From Methyloversatilis sp. (GTDB lineage: Bacteria > Pseudomonadota > Gammaproteobacteria > Burkholderiales > Rhodocyclaceae), in assembly GCA_016791045.1 (NCBI GenBank), contig JAEUNO010000014.1, forward strand, positions 23,413-87,412: DNA of 64,000 nt, given 5' to 3'. The notes beneath the pieces are model-generated. The model ran no database searches, was not told the DNA's origin, and saw only the letters and a list, made by a program, of their open reading frames with translations. Each line of letters begins with the position of its first letter. The first letter of the stretch is position 1. Shown here in pieces: positions 54,198 through 62,087 of the stretch. The position numbers and the translations under genes were made by a program.

Positions 54198-54878
54198 ATG
54201 CATCCACTGCTGATCGTCCTTGCCGTCGCCCTCCTGGGCGTGGCGCTGGTGTTCCACTTCCGCTACGTCGCGCTGCGCCGCGAAGCGCATATCCGCCATG
54301 CCGAACTGCCCAGGGGTCTGTTCGAAAAGCTGCGTGCGCGTCACCCGCAACTGTCGCTGAAGGACTGCCAGCTGGTGGCCAACGGACTGCGGCAGTTCTT
54401 CCTCGCGCACCTGAAAAGCGGCCGCAAATTCGTGGCCATGCCCAGTCAGGTGGTGGATGACCTGTGGCACGAATTCATTCTGTGCACGAAGAATTACGAC
54501 AGCTTCTGCCGTCAGGGCTTCGGCCGCTTCCTGCACCACACGCCGGCGGTGGTGCTGACCGACGACCGGCTGAAGAACGCAGGCCTGCGCCGCTGCTGGT
54601 GGTTCGCCTGCCGCGAAGAGCACATCGACCCGCGCGCGCCGAGCCGTCTGCCGCTGCTGTTCGCGCTGGACGCCAAGCTGAACATCGCCGGCGGCTTCAG
54701 CTACGTGCCGGACTGCGGCGGCGTGCGGCGCGCCGGCGCAGACAGCGGCGGCGGCACGCCGTATTGCGGCAGCGACTTCGCGAGCGACGGCGTCTACGGC
54801 AGCACCGATGGCTTCGGCGATGCGGATGGTGGCTCGGACGGAGGGGGTGACGGAGGTGGCTGCGGCGGGGGCGACTGA
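54198..54878 (+). CDS. Glycine-rich domain protein with N-terminal membrane helix
   Basis: 226 residues. An N-terminal helix (LLIVLAVALLGVALVFHF), a conserved helical domain (LSLKDCQLVANGLRQFFLAH; MPSQVVDDLWHEFILCTKNY; GFGRFLHHTPAV) and a C-terminal tail of Gly, Asp, Ser and Cys ending GGGDGGGCGGGD. The central domain resembles the HEF/GRFLHH region of glycine-rich domain-containing proteins, with His and Asp residues that could bind metal. Role unknown. A solitary REP-like hairpin (GGCGG-CGTCT-CCGCC, 54902-54916) follows the gene. Confidence 0.75.
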   Translation: MHPLLIVLAVALLGVALVFHFRYVALRREAHIRHAELPRGLFEKLRARHPQLSLKDCQLVANGLRQFFLAHLKSGRKFVAMPSQVVDDLWHEFILCTKNYDSFCRQGFGRFLHHTPAVVLTDDRLKNAGLRRCWWFACREEHIDPRAPSRLPLLFALDAKLNIAGGFSYVPDCGGVRRAGADSGGGTPYCGSDFASDGVYGSTDGFGDADGGSDGGGDGGGCGGGD

Positions 54879-55040
54879 GGCGCACCTGCGCATTTTGTGG
54901 GGGCGGCGTCTCCGCCGTGATGCGCACGCTGCAAGGCGGGGATCGCTGCACGGATCGCCGGGACGTTCAGGCGTCCGAAGTTCGCCGTACTGGTGAAGGC
55001 GTCCGGCCAGTGGCCTCCATCGCGGGCGGCGATTTCCCCG

Positions 55041-55334
55041 TCACTCCCGGTAGCCTGCCTCGCGCTGGCTTCTGATGGCCAGTATGAAAACCGTGTCGAT
55101 CTCACTGACGTAGCGATACAGCGCCACATAGCCACGCGACCCGCGGCCGATGACCAGTTCGCGCAGGTCGCTGGCTGTGGGGCGGCCGATCAGCGGACTC
55201 TTTTCGAGTATGTCGAGGGCGGCCACGATTTCGAGCACGCGCTGCTCCGCCGCCTCGACTTCGAACTGCGCAAGATGGGCAAGGATGCGCGAGACATCCT
55301 GCGCGATTTCGGGCGCCAGCTCGATGGCCGACAC
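55041..55334 (-). CDS. ParE/RelE-family toxin
   Basis: 97-residue toxin: IELAPEIAQDVSRILAHLAQ, then LEKSPLIGRPTASDLRELVI, GRGSRGYVALYRYVSEID and VFILAIRSQREAGY, the standard ParE/RelE pattern. ParE toxins inhibit gyrase; RelE types cut mRNA; which applies is not determinable. The GTG start at 55334 lies one base after the antitoxin stop, so they are coupled. Confidence 0.88.
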   Translation of the reverse strand: MSAIELAPEIAQDVSRILAHLAQFEVEAAEQRVLEIVAALDILEKSPLIGRPTASDLRELVIGRGSRGYVALYRYVSEIDTVFILAIRSQREAGYRE

Positions 55335-55335
55335 G

Positions 55336-55653
55336 TCAGCGCGCCAGCTTGCGGGGTGTCGGGCTGGCGATCGCCTCGTCGGTCGTTGAGGTGCGGGCGA
55401 TGGACGAACCCGCAACGTGCGCCATCAGATAGCGGCGCATGTCCTGCCAGGGAATCGTTTCGCCGGACGCCGCGATGCGTGCATAGCGCGCTTCGGCCTC
55501 CTGCACAAGGTCGGCGCGCTGCTCTTCGCGGGCGGTTTTCTCCGCGATGGCTTCGAGAATGAAAGCATGGGTCGTGCTGCCTGCCCGTTCCGCGGCGGCC
55601 GCAACCCGGCCTTTCAGCTCCTCCGGCAGACGAATGGTGGTGGTGGTGGACAT
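55336..55653 (-). CDS. RHH (CopG/ParD-type) antitoxin
   Basis: 105 residues. The ribbon-helix-helix start TTTTIRLPEELKGRVAAAAE with SFILEAI-like helix (HAFILEAIAEKTAREEQ) binds the operator; the C-terminal part (ETIPWQDMRRYLMAHVAG) wraps the toxin. GGAGCGCG precedes the ATG. A perfect palindrome (55683-55700) upstream is the likely autoregulatory site. Confidence 0.9.
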   Translation of the reverse strand: MSTTTTIRLPEELKGRVAAAAERAGSTTHAFILEAIAEKTAREEQRADLVQEAEARYARIAASGETIPWQDMRRYLMAHVAGSSIARTSTTDEAIASPTPRKLAR

Positions 55654-55682
55654 CGCGCGCTCCTTGAATCGACGGTTTCAAT

Positions 55683-55700
55683 GTAGCACGCCTGTGCTAC
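55683..55700. promoter_or_regulatory. Operator palindrome of the ParDE module
   Basis: GTAGCAC-GCCT-GTGCTAC, a perfect 7-bp inverted repeat 30 bases upstream of the RHH antitoxin start. Position and symmetry fit an autorepression site for a dimeric RHH protein. Confidence 0.65.
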
Positions 55701-55891
55701 CTATCGAGGTCGCCGGCATGCCAGTCCACGAACGCGGCCAAGTGCAAGGGCGGGTGCACGCAACGGGCTTCGCCTTGGCTTCGGGCTGGCCCGACAGGGT
55801 CAGAACAACTCGCCTAAACACTCCATGGAGTCAGACCCTACTCTTCTTGCTGGAACTGGCCCCACCCGCTTCATCGCAGCTCACGTTACCG

Positions 55892-55935
55892 ACACATCCG
55901 CTAGAATGTGTAAGGATCAGTTCGGAGATACACAT
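55892..55935. promoter_or_regulatory. Operator of first VapBC module
   Basis: Three half-sites: ACACAT (55892-55897), ATGTGT (55906-55911) and TACACAT (55929-55935). The last two form the perfect dyad ATGTGTA-N16-TACACAT; the first two form ACACAT-N8-ATGTGT. TAGAAT at 55902-55907 is a plausible -10. The last half-site abuts the vapB start and covers its RBS (GGAGA), so bound VapB would block both transcription and translation. Confidence 0.65.
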
Positions 55936-55936
55936 C

Positions 55937-56131
55937 ATGCGCACCAATATAGAAATAGACGACCAGTTGATGAGCGACGCCCTGCGCCTGACCGGCGCCC
56001 GGACCAAGCGTGAGGCCGTTGAGATGGGGCTACGCACCTTGTTGCGCTTGCGCCAGCAGGAGGAAATCCGCCGCTTCAGGGGCAAGCTTCAGTGGGAAGG
56101 TGACCTCGACGCGATGAGGTCCGACGTTTGA
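55937..56131 (+). CDS. vapB: VapB-type antitoxin
   Basis: 64-residue antitoxin of the DUF2191/VapB group: MRTNIEIDDQLMSDALRLTG, then ARTKREAVEMGLRTLLRLR and FRGKLQWEGDLDAMRSDV. The C-terminal WEGDLDxMR motif is the toxin-binding end typical of the family. Its TGA overlaps the TTG start of vapC. The longer upstream frame is not coding. Confidence 0.92.
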   Translation: MRTNIEIDDQLMSDALRLTGARTKREAVEMGLRTLLRLRQQEEIRRFRGKLQWEGDLDAMRSDV

Positions 56132-56523
56132 TCCTGGTCGACTCCAGCGTCTGGATCGACTATTTCCGGGGCACCGCCACCCCGCAGGCCGAAAGGCTGG
56201 ACGCACTGCTGGGCAGCGAACTGCTGATCATCGGCGACCTCATCCTGACCGAAGTGCTGCAGGGCTTCGGCAGCCAGCGGGATTTCGATCAGGCGCGGAA
56301 GCTACTGACAGGGCTGGACGCTGTCGACATCGGCGGTCAGGACATTGCGATACAGGCGGCGCGCAACGACCGCGCGCTGCGCGAGCGTGGCATCACGATC
56401 CGCAAGACGATAGACACGCTGATCGCCACCCGCTGCATCGAATCGGATTACGCGCTGCTCTACAGCGACCGCGACTTCGACCCTTTCGTCGAACATCTCG
56501 GTCTGAGTTCGGCGATGAGCTGA
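56128..56523 (+). CDS. vapC: VapC-type PIN-domain toxin
   Basis: 131-residue ribonuclease toxin. PIN acidic residues: Asp5 in LVDSSVWIDYFRG, Glu in ILTEVLQGF, Asp in RKTIDTLIATRCIE and Asp in YSDRDFDPF. VapC toxins cut tRNA or rRNA. The start codon is TTG at 56128, overlapping the vapB stop (TTGA). Confidence 0.92.
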   Translation: MILVDSSVWIDYFRGTATPQAERLDALLGSELLIIGDLILTEVLQGFGSQRDFDQARKLLTGLDAVDIGGQDIAIQAARNDRALRERGITIRKTIDTLIATRCIESDYALLYSDRDFDPFVEHLGLSSAMS

Positions 56524-56552
56524 ACCGGGCCGTGATGGAAGAGGGCAGGGAA

Positions 56553-56574
56553 AGGGGACGTTGCTGCGTCCCCT
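56553..56574. terminator. Hairpin between convergent toxin genes
   Basis: AGGGGACG-TTGCTG-CGTCCCCT, perfect 8-bp stem with a 6-base loop, between the two convergent vapC genes. It could act as a terminator for both, or be a remnant of a mobile repeat. Confidence 0.5.
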
Positions 56575-56662
56575 AATGTGACTATCGCTCTTTGAGCATG
56601 CTGTGGCCCAAACTTGAACCGCGCACGACATGCGGGTCAGCCACGCCAGCGCCGCGGCGAAT

Positions 56663-57082
56663 TCAAGCGTCGGCAGCGCTCACCCAGTCCTCGACCCGCA
56701 GGCCGGATACCCGCTGGAACTCCCGGGTGTTGTGGGTGACCAGCGTTGCGCCTTCAGCCAGTGCGTGACAGGCGATCCACAAATCGTTCGCACCGATCGG
56801 CGTGCCCCTGTCCTTGAGTCGCGTGGCCTGCTCGGCATAGTGCCGGCAGATGGCCGCATTGGAGGGGTAGCGCACCGGCACCTGCAGCGTCAGCGTTTCG
56901 AGCCGGCGCACCACTTCTGTCTTGCGGGTGCTTCGCTCTGCACCCTTCAGCAGTTCGGCCCAGGTCACGAAAGACATGCACAGGCCGTCCTCCGTGGGCA
57001 GGGCATCGATGCGCTGCGCGATGGCGGATGTTTGCTGTTTGATCAGATAGATCAGGATGTTGGTGTCGAGCAGGTAGATCAC
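56663..57082 (-). CDS. vapC: Second VapC-type PIN-domain toxin
   Basis: 139 residues. PIN motifs: MIYLLDTNILIYLIKQ (Asp6), FVTWAELLKGAE (Glu), GANDLWIACHALAEG (Asp) and LVTHNTREFQRV. It is of the VapC group paired with AbrB-like antitoxins. GTG start at 57082 overlaps the antitoxin TGA (GTGA). Not closely similar to the first VapC, so this is a separate acquisition rather than a duplication. Confidence 0.93.
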   Translation of the reverse strand: MIYLLDTNILIYLIKQQTSAIAQRIDALPTEDGLCMSFVTWAELLKGAERSTRKTEVVRRLETLTLQVPVRYPSNAAICRHYAEQATRLKDRGTPIGANDLWIACHALAEGATLVTHNTREFQRVSGLRVEDWVSAADA

Positions 57083-57342
57083 AGGCCTTCGCGTTCCTGT
57101 ACTGGCAGGGGCGACTCACGATCTGCTTCAAGCGCCGCGACAAACGCTGCATCCACCTCGCCCAGGGCCTGCAAGGCCTGCATCAGTGCAGTGCCGCGCC
57201 TTGCTCCGAGCGGGTGGATGATCAGGTCGCCCGCCTCGTTGCGCGAAATGCTGACCTGATCGGTGTCGAGCCGGAACTCGGCCGGAATGCGCACCGCCTG
57301 GCTGTTGCCGTTATTGAATACCCGTGTGGTCAGTGTTTCCAT
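57079..57342 (-). CDS. vapB: AbrB/SpoVT-type VapB antitoxin
   Basis: 87 residues. Starts METLTTRVFNNGNSQAVRIP, the swapped-hairpin AbrB DNA-binding domain typical of VapB antitoxins, with an acidic C-terminal helix (LGEVDAAFVAALEADR). The ATG at 57342 is chosen over an upstream in-frame ATG because the domain begins here. Overlaps vapC by 4 bases. Confidence 0.92.
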   Translation of the reverse strand: METLTTRVFNNGNSQAVRIPAEFRLDTDQVSISRNEAGDLIIHPLGARRGTALMQALQALGEVDAAFVAALEADRESPLPVQEREGL

Positions 57343-57351
57343 GGACACCTC

Positions 57352-57378
57352 GTGTATGTACGCCTGAGTGTGTATGTT
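57352..57378. promoter_or_regulatory. Direct-repeat operator of second VapBC module
   Basis: GTGTATGTA (57352-57360) and GTGTATGTT (57370-57378), 18 bp apart, 10 bases upstream of the vapB start. Regularly spaced direct repeats next to a toxin-antitoxin start suggest an autoregulatory site. Confidence 0.5.
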
Positions 57379-57431
57379 AAGGGGCGTTACCGGGTTCGGC
57401 AAGTCCGAGGGGAGACCTCAGGGTTTGTGCC

Positions 57432-58241
57432 CTATTCCTCATTTTTCAAGGCGCGAACCTGCTCAAGAAACTGCGTGAATAGCGCTCGTTCTTCCGGGAA
57501 CCTGGTGTGACCTTCTTTAAAGACGGCTTCCGCTGCGCTTGACTGACCAAGCTTCATCAGGCACTCGCCCCTCGAGAAGAATGCAGACATGCCGTCCGGG
57601 TTGATTCGAAGAGATGCCTCGAAGTCCAGAAGCGCTTCTTCAAAATTGCCAAGCTCCATGTAGGTGAAAGCTCGATTGTCGATCGCTTCATAGTAGAGCG
57701 GGAACAGATCGATCGCCTCGCCGTACTCGGCAATAGCTTCTGCTCGCCGTCCTTGATCGCCGAGTTGAAATGCCTTCCGATAGTGCTCGTTCGATTTGCG
57801 CAAAATTTCATTTGCGTCCTCTCCCGTGAAACTGATGTATCGGGGGAAATCGGTGAGCCTCAAGAACTCTGTGAAGCCGCAGAGCTCTTCTTTGGTGATG
57901 GCTTGATTGCCAATCAGCCCCCAGTTGTCGTCGAAGTGTTTCGCATCAATCGGGGCGTGCCAGATACGAACCTGCACTTGTTTCAGTGATTCAACCGTAG
58001 GCTTCTTGTCTGTCGATTCATAAAGCAGACAGTGGACTGCGGAAGATCCGTCTGGCCATCGGTCGACTTCAAGGATCTTGACGGCAGACCAAACAGAATC
58101 TTCCTTCGTGACGATCAGGTCTCCCGGCTTCAGCTGCCAAGACTGCGTTTGAGGTGACGGATCGTCTGAGTCAGCTGCGGATTCGCCGCGCGCGGAAACA
58201 AATTTTGCGCAGAAGGCAATGATGAGTTTGAGCATCTTCAT
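57432..58241 (-). CDS. TPR-repeat protein of unknown function
   Basis: About 269 residues. An N-terminal hydrophobic start (MKMLKLIIAFCAKFV), an unrecognised beta domain (LKPGDLIVTKEDSVWSAVKI; VQVRIWHAPIDAKHF), then three TPR units (AFQLGDQGRRAEAIAEYGEA; AFTYMELGNFEEALLDFEAS; SRGECLMKLGQSSAAEAVF). Base composition is less GC-rich than the neighbouring operons, as in the toxin-antitoxin cluster beside it, suggesting transfer. The 276 bases after it up to cynS hold no gene. Confidence 0.75.
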   Translation of the reverse strand: MKMLKLIIAFCAKFVSARGESAADSDDPSPQTQSWQLKPGDLIVTKEDSVWSAVKILEVDRWPDGSSAVHCLLYESTDKKPTVESLKQVQVRIWHAPIDAKHFDDNWGLIGNQAITKEELCGFTEFLRLTDFPRYISFTGEDANEILRKSNEHYRKAFQLGDQGRRAEAIAEYGEAIDLFPLYYEAIDNRAFTYMELGNFEEALLDFEASLRINPDGMSAFFSRGECLMKLGQSSAAEAVFKEGHTRFPEERALFTQFLEQVRALKNEE

Positions 58242-58517
58242 GTGTCTGCTGAGAGGACTCTTTGTTTTCTGCAAGAGTTTCGAGGGGTCACTCTGCACCC
58301 CCGCCGTATAACCTCACGCCGCCTTGCCCCTGACTCTTGTACGGGATCGCAATCGGCACCTAATAATGCCATATGACTAACAAAAGCGGAACGAACCTTT
58401 TTCAAACTTTCGCTCAAACTGATCCACGAAAACGACAAAGCCGCATGGCCCTTCCCGGGGCATGCGGCTGTTGGAAGAGGAGAGTGGACTGCGGCAGAAG
58501 GAGCCGCGATCGAAGGT

Positions 58518-58961
58518 TCAATAAGTCTTGTACGGCAAGAACTTCCCGCTCATCGTGATGCTCACCCGATCCCCCGCCGGGTTGGCTTCCCGCGCCAGGT
58601 CCATCTTGAAGTCGATGGCGCTCATGATGCCGTCGCCGAATTCTTCGTGGATCAGGGCCTTGAAGGTGGTGCCGTACACGTTGATCAGCTCGTAGAAGCG
58701 GTAGATCAGCGGGTCGGTCGGGACGGACGTGGGCAGGGAGCCCTTGTAGGGCACGACTTGGAGCTGGGTGACGGCGTCGGCCGGGAGGTCGAGCATCTTG
58801 CCGATGATGGCGGCCTGTTCGGCGGTGAAGGTCATCTGGCCGAGCAGGCCGGCGGTGACCCATTCCTTGCTGAGGCCGATGGCGCTGGCGATGTCGGCCC
58901 ACTTCAGGCCCTTGGCAACCTTGGCTTCGACGATGAGGTCGGTGACGTCTTCGCGTTTCAT
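58518..58961 (-). CDS. cynS: Cyanase (cyanate hydratase)
   Basis: Converts cyanate and bicarbonate to ammonia and two CO2. 147 residues with the catalytic residues Arg88 and Glu91 (YRFYELINVYG) and Ser114 (GIMSAIDFKMD), spaced exactly as in E. coli CynS (Arg96, Glu99, Ser122). An N-terminal helical DNA-binding-like domain (VAKGLKWADIASAIGLSKEW) completes the fold. Last gene of a five-gene operon; 30 bases after the ATPase gene. The carbonic anhydrase usual in cyn operons is instead at 17.6 kb. Confidence 0.96.
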   Translation of the reverse strand: MKREDVTDLIVEAKVAKGLKWADIASAIGLSKEWVTAGLLGQMTFTAEQAAIIGKMLDLPADAVTQLQVVPYKGSLPTSVPTDPLIYRFYELINVYGTTFKALIHEEFGDGIMSAIDFKMDLAREANPAGDRVSITMSGKFLPYKTY

Positions 58962-58991
58962 GTGTTTCTCCTTTGGATGGTTGAGGGTGGG

Positions 58992-59855
58992 TCAGGCGGC
59001 CGCGCGGGCGGGGGCGCCGGGGTACACGAGGGGCGGGTTTTTCGGGTCCCAGTCGGCGCCGGGCGCGAAGGCGCGCGAGCGCTTCACGAGGAAGTCGACC
59101 AGGTGGTTGCGCAGCGGATAGAACTCGGGCTGCTGGTGCAGGGTTTCGCGGTCGCGCGGCCGGGGCATCGGATTGACGACGATTTCGGCGATCTTGGCGC
59201 GCGGGCCGTTGGTCATCAGCACGATGCGGTCGGCCAGCAGGATGGCTTCGTCCACGTCGTGGGTGATCATGAACACGGTCTGCTTCGTGGCTTCGACGAT
59301 GCCGATCAGCTCGCTCTGGATGCTGCCGCGGGTGAGCGCGTCGAGCGCGCCGAACGGTTCGTCGAGCAGCAGCATCTTGGGTTCGATCGAGAACGCGCGG
59401 GCGATGCCGACGCGCTGCTTCATGCCGCCGGACAGTTCGGCCGGCTTCTTGTCGATGGCATGGCCCAGATGCACCATTTCGAGATACTTCACCGCGTGCG
59501 CGCGCACCTGTTCGCGGCTCCATTCGGGGTGGCGGCTGCGCACGGCGAATTCGACGTTCTTCAGCGCGCTGAGCCAGGGCATCAAGGCGTGGCTCTGGAA
59601 CACCACGCCGCGGTCGAGCGACGGGCCGCGCACTTCGCGGCCGTCCATGATGACGTGGCCGGCGGTGGCTTCATCCAGACCGGCGAGGATGTTCAGGATG
59701 GTGGTCTTGCCGCAGCCGGAGTGGCCGAGCACGCACACGAACTGGCCACGCTCGATGCCGAAATGCACGTCTTCGAACACCGGATCGGGATCCGGCTTGC
59801 CGGCCTGCGGAAACTGCCGTTTCAGGCCTTCGATCTTCAGGAAGGGCTGGGTCAT
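58992..59855 (-). CDS. ABC transporter ATPase (NrtD/CynD-type)
   Basis: 287-residue ATPase of the nitrate/cyanate/taurine uptake group. Walker A GHSGCGKTT, Q-loop QSHALMPWLSA, signature LSGGMKQRVG, Walker B MLLLDEPFGALD and switch His in MITHDVDEAI. A long C-terminal tail (FVKRSRAFAPGADWDPKNPP) is typical of the nitrate/cyanate subgroup. Begins one base after the permease stop. Confidence 0.94.
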   Translation of the reverse strand: MTQPFLKIEGLKRQFPQAGKPDPDPVFEDVHFGIERGQFVCVLGHSGCGKTTILNILAGLDEATAGHVIMDGREVRGPSLDRGVVFQSHALMPWLSALKNVEFAVRSRHPEWSREQVRAHAVKYLEMVHLGHAIDKKPAELSGGMKQRVGIARAFSIEPKMLLLDEPFGALDALTRGSIQSELIGIVEATKQTVFMITHDVDEAILLADRIVLMTNGPRAKIAEIVVNPMPRPRDRETLHQQPEFYPLRNHLVDFLVKRSRAFAPGADWDPKNPPLVYPGAPARAAA

Positions 59856-59856
59856 C

Positions 59857-60708
59857 TCACTCTCTCCAGGAAATGGCGCGCGCGACCCAGGCCAGCAGGT
59901 GGTCGAGCAGCATGCCGACCAGCCCGATCAGCAGGATGGCGGTGATGATGTTGGTGATGGAGAGGTTGTTCCACTCGTTCCACACGAAGTAGCCGATGCC
60001 GGTGCCGCCGACCAGCATTTCGGCCGCGACGATGACCAGCCAGGCGATGCCGATGGAAATGCGCATGCCGGTCAGGATGGTCGGCGCGGCCGCCGGGAGG
60101 ATCACCAGGAAGGCGCGGCGGATCGGTTTCACTTCGAGCGTGCGCGCCACGTTCAGCCACTCGCGGCGGACGGACGCAACGCCGAACGCGGTATTCACCA
60201 GCATCGGCCACAGCGAGCAGATGAAGATGACGAAAATGGCGGAAATGCCCGAGTCCTTGATGGTGTAGAGCGCGAGCGGCATCCAGGCCAGCGGCGAAAT
60301 GGGCTTCAGGATCTGGATGAACGGGTCGAGCGCCTTGTATACAAGCGGCGACATGCCGATCAGGAAGCCGAGCGGGATCGCCACCAGCGCGGCAAGCAGG
60401 TAGCCGCCGAGCACGCGGGCGATCGAGTAGCCGATCTGGATGCCCAGCCCCTTGTCGTTGGTGCCGCGGTCGTAGAACGGGTCCAGCACGTGTTCCCAGA
60501 TCTTGGCCGCGACCTCGCCCGGGCCGGGCATGGCGGACTGCCCGCCGGTCGCCGCCTGCGCGCCGAGCAATGCGGCGTACTCGGGGTCGACCGCCGGCCC
60601 GGCGACCGGCGCCGCCGTGGTCGAGGTCGCGAGGTACCACACGCCGACGAACAGCGCGAAGAAGAGGGCTGACAGCAGCGGTGCCAGCCAGGGTTTGTTG
60701 CGTGTCAT
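59857..60708 (-). CDS. ABC transporter permease (NrtB/CynB-type)
   Basis: 283-residue permease with about six helices. EAA-like loop around REWLNVARTLEVKPIRRAFL; conserved PISPLAWMPLALYTIKDSG and GTGIGYFVWNEWNNLSITN of nitrate/cyanate permeases. The ATG at 60708 overlaps the stop of the binding-protein gene (ATGA). A periplasmic insertion after helix one (VDPEYAALLGAQAATGGQS) is present as in NrtB. Confidence 0.94.
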   Translation of the reverse strand: MTRNKPWLAPLLSALFFALFVGVWYLATSTTAAPVAGPAVDPEYAALLGAQAATGGQSAMPGPGEVAAKIWEHVLDPFYDRGTNDKGLGIQIGYSIARVLGGYLLAALVAIPLGFLIGMSPLVYKALDPFIQILKPISPLAWMPLALYTIKDSGISAIFVIFICSLWPMLVNTAFGVASVRREWLNVARTLEVKPIRRAFLVILPAAAPTILTGMRISIGIAWLVIVAAEMLVGGTGIGYFVWNEWNNLSITNIITAILLIGLVGMLLDHLLAWVARAISWRE

Positions 60709-62066
60709 GCATTCGCCTTCGAAATCTTGAAGCTCTTCAGGTATTCCTCCGGCTTGGCCGGGTCGAATTCCTTCTTCATGACCGAGAACTTCTTGGTCGT
60801 GCTGGCGGGCACTGGCAGGCCGACTTCCTTCATCAGCGCCGCGGCGTCGGTGGCGAGGAACACCTCCTTGGCGATCTTCTGGTAGTCGATGTCGCCCTTG
60901 ATCTGGCCCCAGCGCTTCATCTGGGTCAGGATCCACACGGCGAAGGATTCCCACGGGAAGGGCTCGAAGCCGATGCGGCCCGGTACCTTCTGGATGCCGC
61001 CGAGACCGTCGGCGTAGGTGCCGGTGAGCACCTGTTCGACCACGGTGACCGGCTGGTTCAGGTAGTTGGCCGGCGCGATCGCTTCGGCGATCTGCTTGCG
61101 GTTGGCCGGGTTGCTGGCGGTCGCGGTGGCGCTGATGACGGCGCGCAGCAGGGCCTTGTAGGTGTTGGGCATGGTGGTCACGAATTCCTTGCTGGCCGCA
61201 AAGGCGCAGCACGGGTGACCTTCCCAGATGTCTTTCGTCAGCACGTGGATGAAGCCCACGCCGTCATACACCGCGCGCTGGTTCACCGGGTCGGGCGCGA
61301 GGAAGCCGTCGATGTTGCCGGCGCGCAGATTGGCCACCATTTCGGGCGGCGGCACCGAGCGGATCTGCACGTCGGCGTCCGGGTCGATGCCGTGCTCGGC
61401 CAGGTAGTAGCGCAGCAGGTAGTTGTGCATCGAGTAGTCGAAGGGCACGGCGAACTTGAAGCCCTTCCACATCTTCGGGTCGCGCTTGTCCTTGTGCTTC
61501 ACGGCCAGCGTGATCGCCTGGCCGTTGATGTTCTCGACCGCCGGCATCGTCCAGGGGATGGGGTTGGAGCCGGCGCCGACCGAAATCGCCAGCGGCATCG
61601 GCGACAGCATGTGGGCGGCGTCGTATTCCTTCGCCAGCGACTTGTCGCGGATGACCGCCCAGCCGGCGGTCTTCACGACTTCCACGTCGAGGCCCTGCTT
61701 GGAGTAGTAACCCAGCGGGTGCGCCATGATGATGGGCGTGGCGCAGGTGATGGGAATGAAGCCGACCTTGAGCTTGGTCTTTTCCAGCGGGCCGGGCGAG
61801 GCGAAGGCGTCCTTCACGGTGCCCAGCGGCAGGAAGGTGGAAATCGCCGCCATGGCCGTGCTGGTGCCGACGGCACGGATGAAGTTTCGCCGCGTTTCGT
61901 CGTGCGGGAACAGTGCGCGCATCACCGCGCCTTCGACCACGCGGTCGAGCATCGCTTCTTCCGACAGCAGTTCCGCCTGTTCGTGTTCGGCCTGGCTGTG
62001 GTGACGCCCGCACGAACACCCGCTGAGTTTCACGTTGGCGTCGAACGGATTTCTGAATGTGCTCAT
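60705..62066 (-). CDS. Tat-exported ABC substrate-binding protein (NrtA/CynA-type) with Cys/His-rich N-terminal extension
   Basis: 453 residues. An unusual N-terminal extension (about 1-55) contains GCSCGRHHSQAEHEQAE, then a Tat signal ETRRNFIRAVGTSTAMAAIS. The mature part is the NrtA/CmpA/CynA fold: LKVGFIPITCATPIIMAHPL, DAAHMLSPMPLAISV, GFLAPDPVNQRAVYDGVGFI. It captures nitrate, cyanate or a similar anion in the periplasm; the cyanase in the operon favours cyanate. The Cys/His cluster before the signal would stay cytoplasmic and its role is unknown. Confidence 0.92.
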   Translation of the reverse strand: MSTFRNPFDANVKLSGCSCGRHHSQAEHEQAELLSEEAMLDRVVEGAVMRALFPHDETRRNFIRAVGTSTAMAAISTFLPLGTVKDAFASPGPLEKTKLKVGFIPITCATPIIMAHPLGYYSKQGLDVEVVKTAGWAVIRDKSLAKEYDAAHMLSPMPLAISVGAGSNPIPWTMPAVENINGQAITLAVKHKDKRDPKMWKGFKFAVPFDYSMHNYLLRYYLAEHGIDPDADVQIRSVPPPEMVANLRAGNIDGFLAPDPVNQRAVYDGVGFIHVLTKDIWEGHPCCAFAASKEFVTTMPNTYKALLRAVISATATASNPANRKQIAEAIAPANYLNQPVTVVEQVLTGTYADGLGGIQKVPGRIGFEPFPWESFAVWILTQMKRWGQIKGDIDYQKIAKEVFLATDAAALMKEVGLPVPASTTKKFSVMKKEFDPAKPEEYLKSFKISKANA

Positions 62067-62087
62067 GGACGATCTCCTCGGAGGGAC

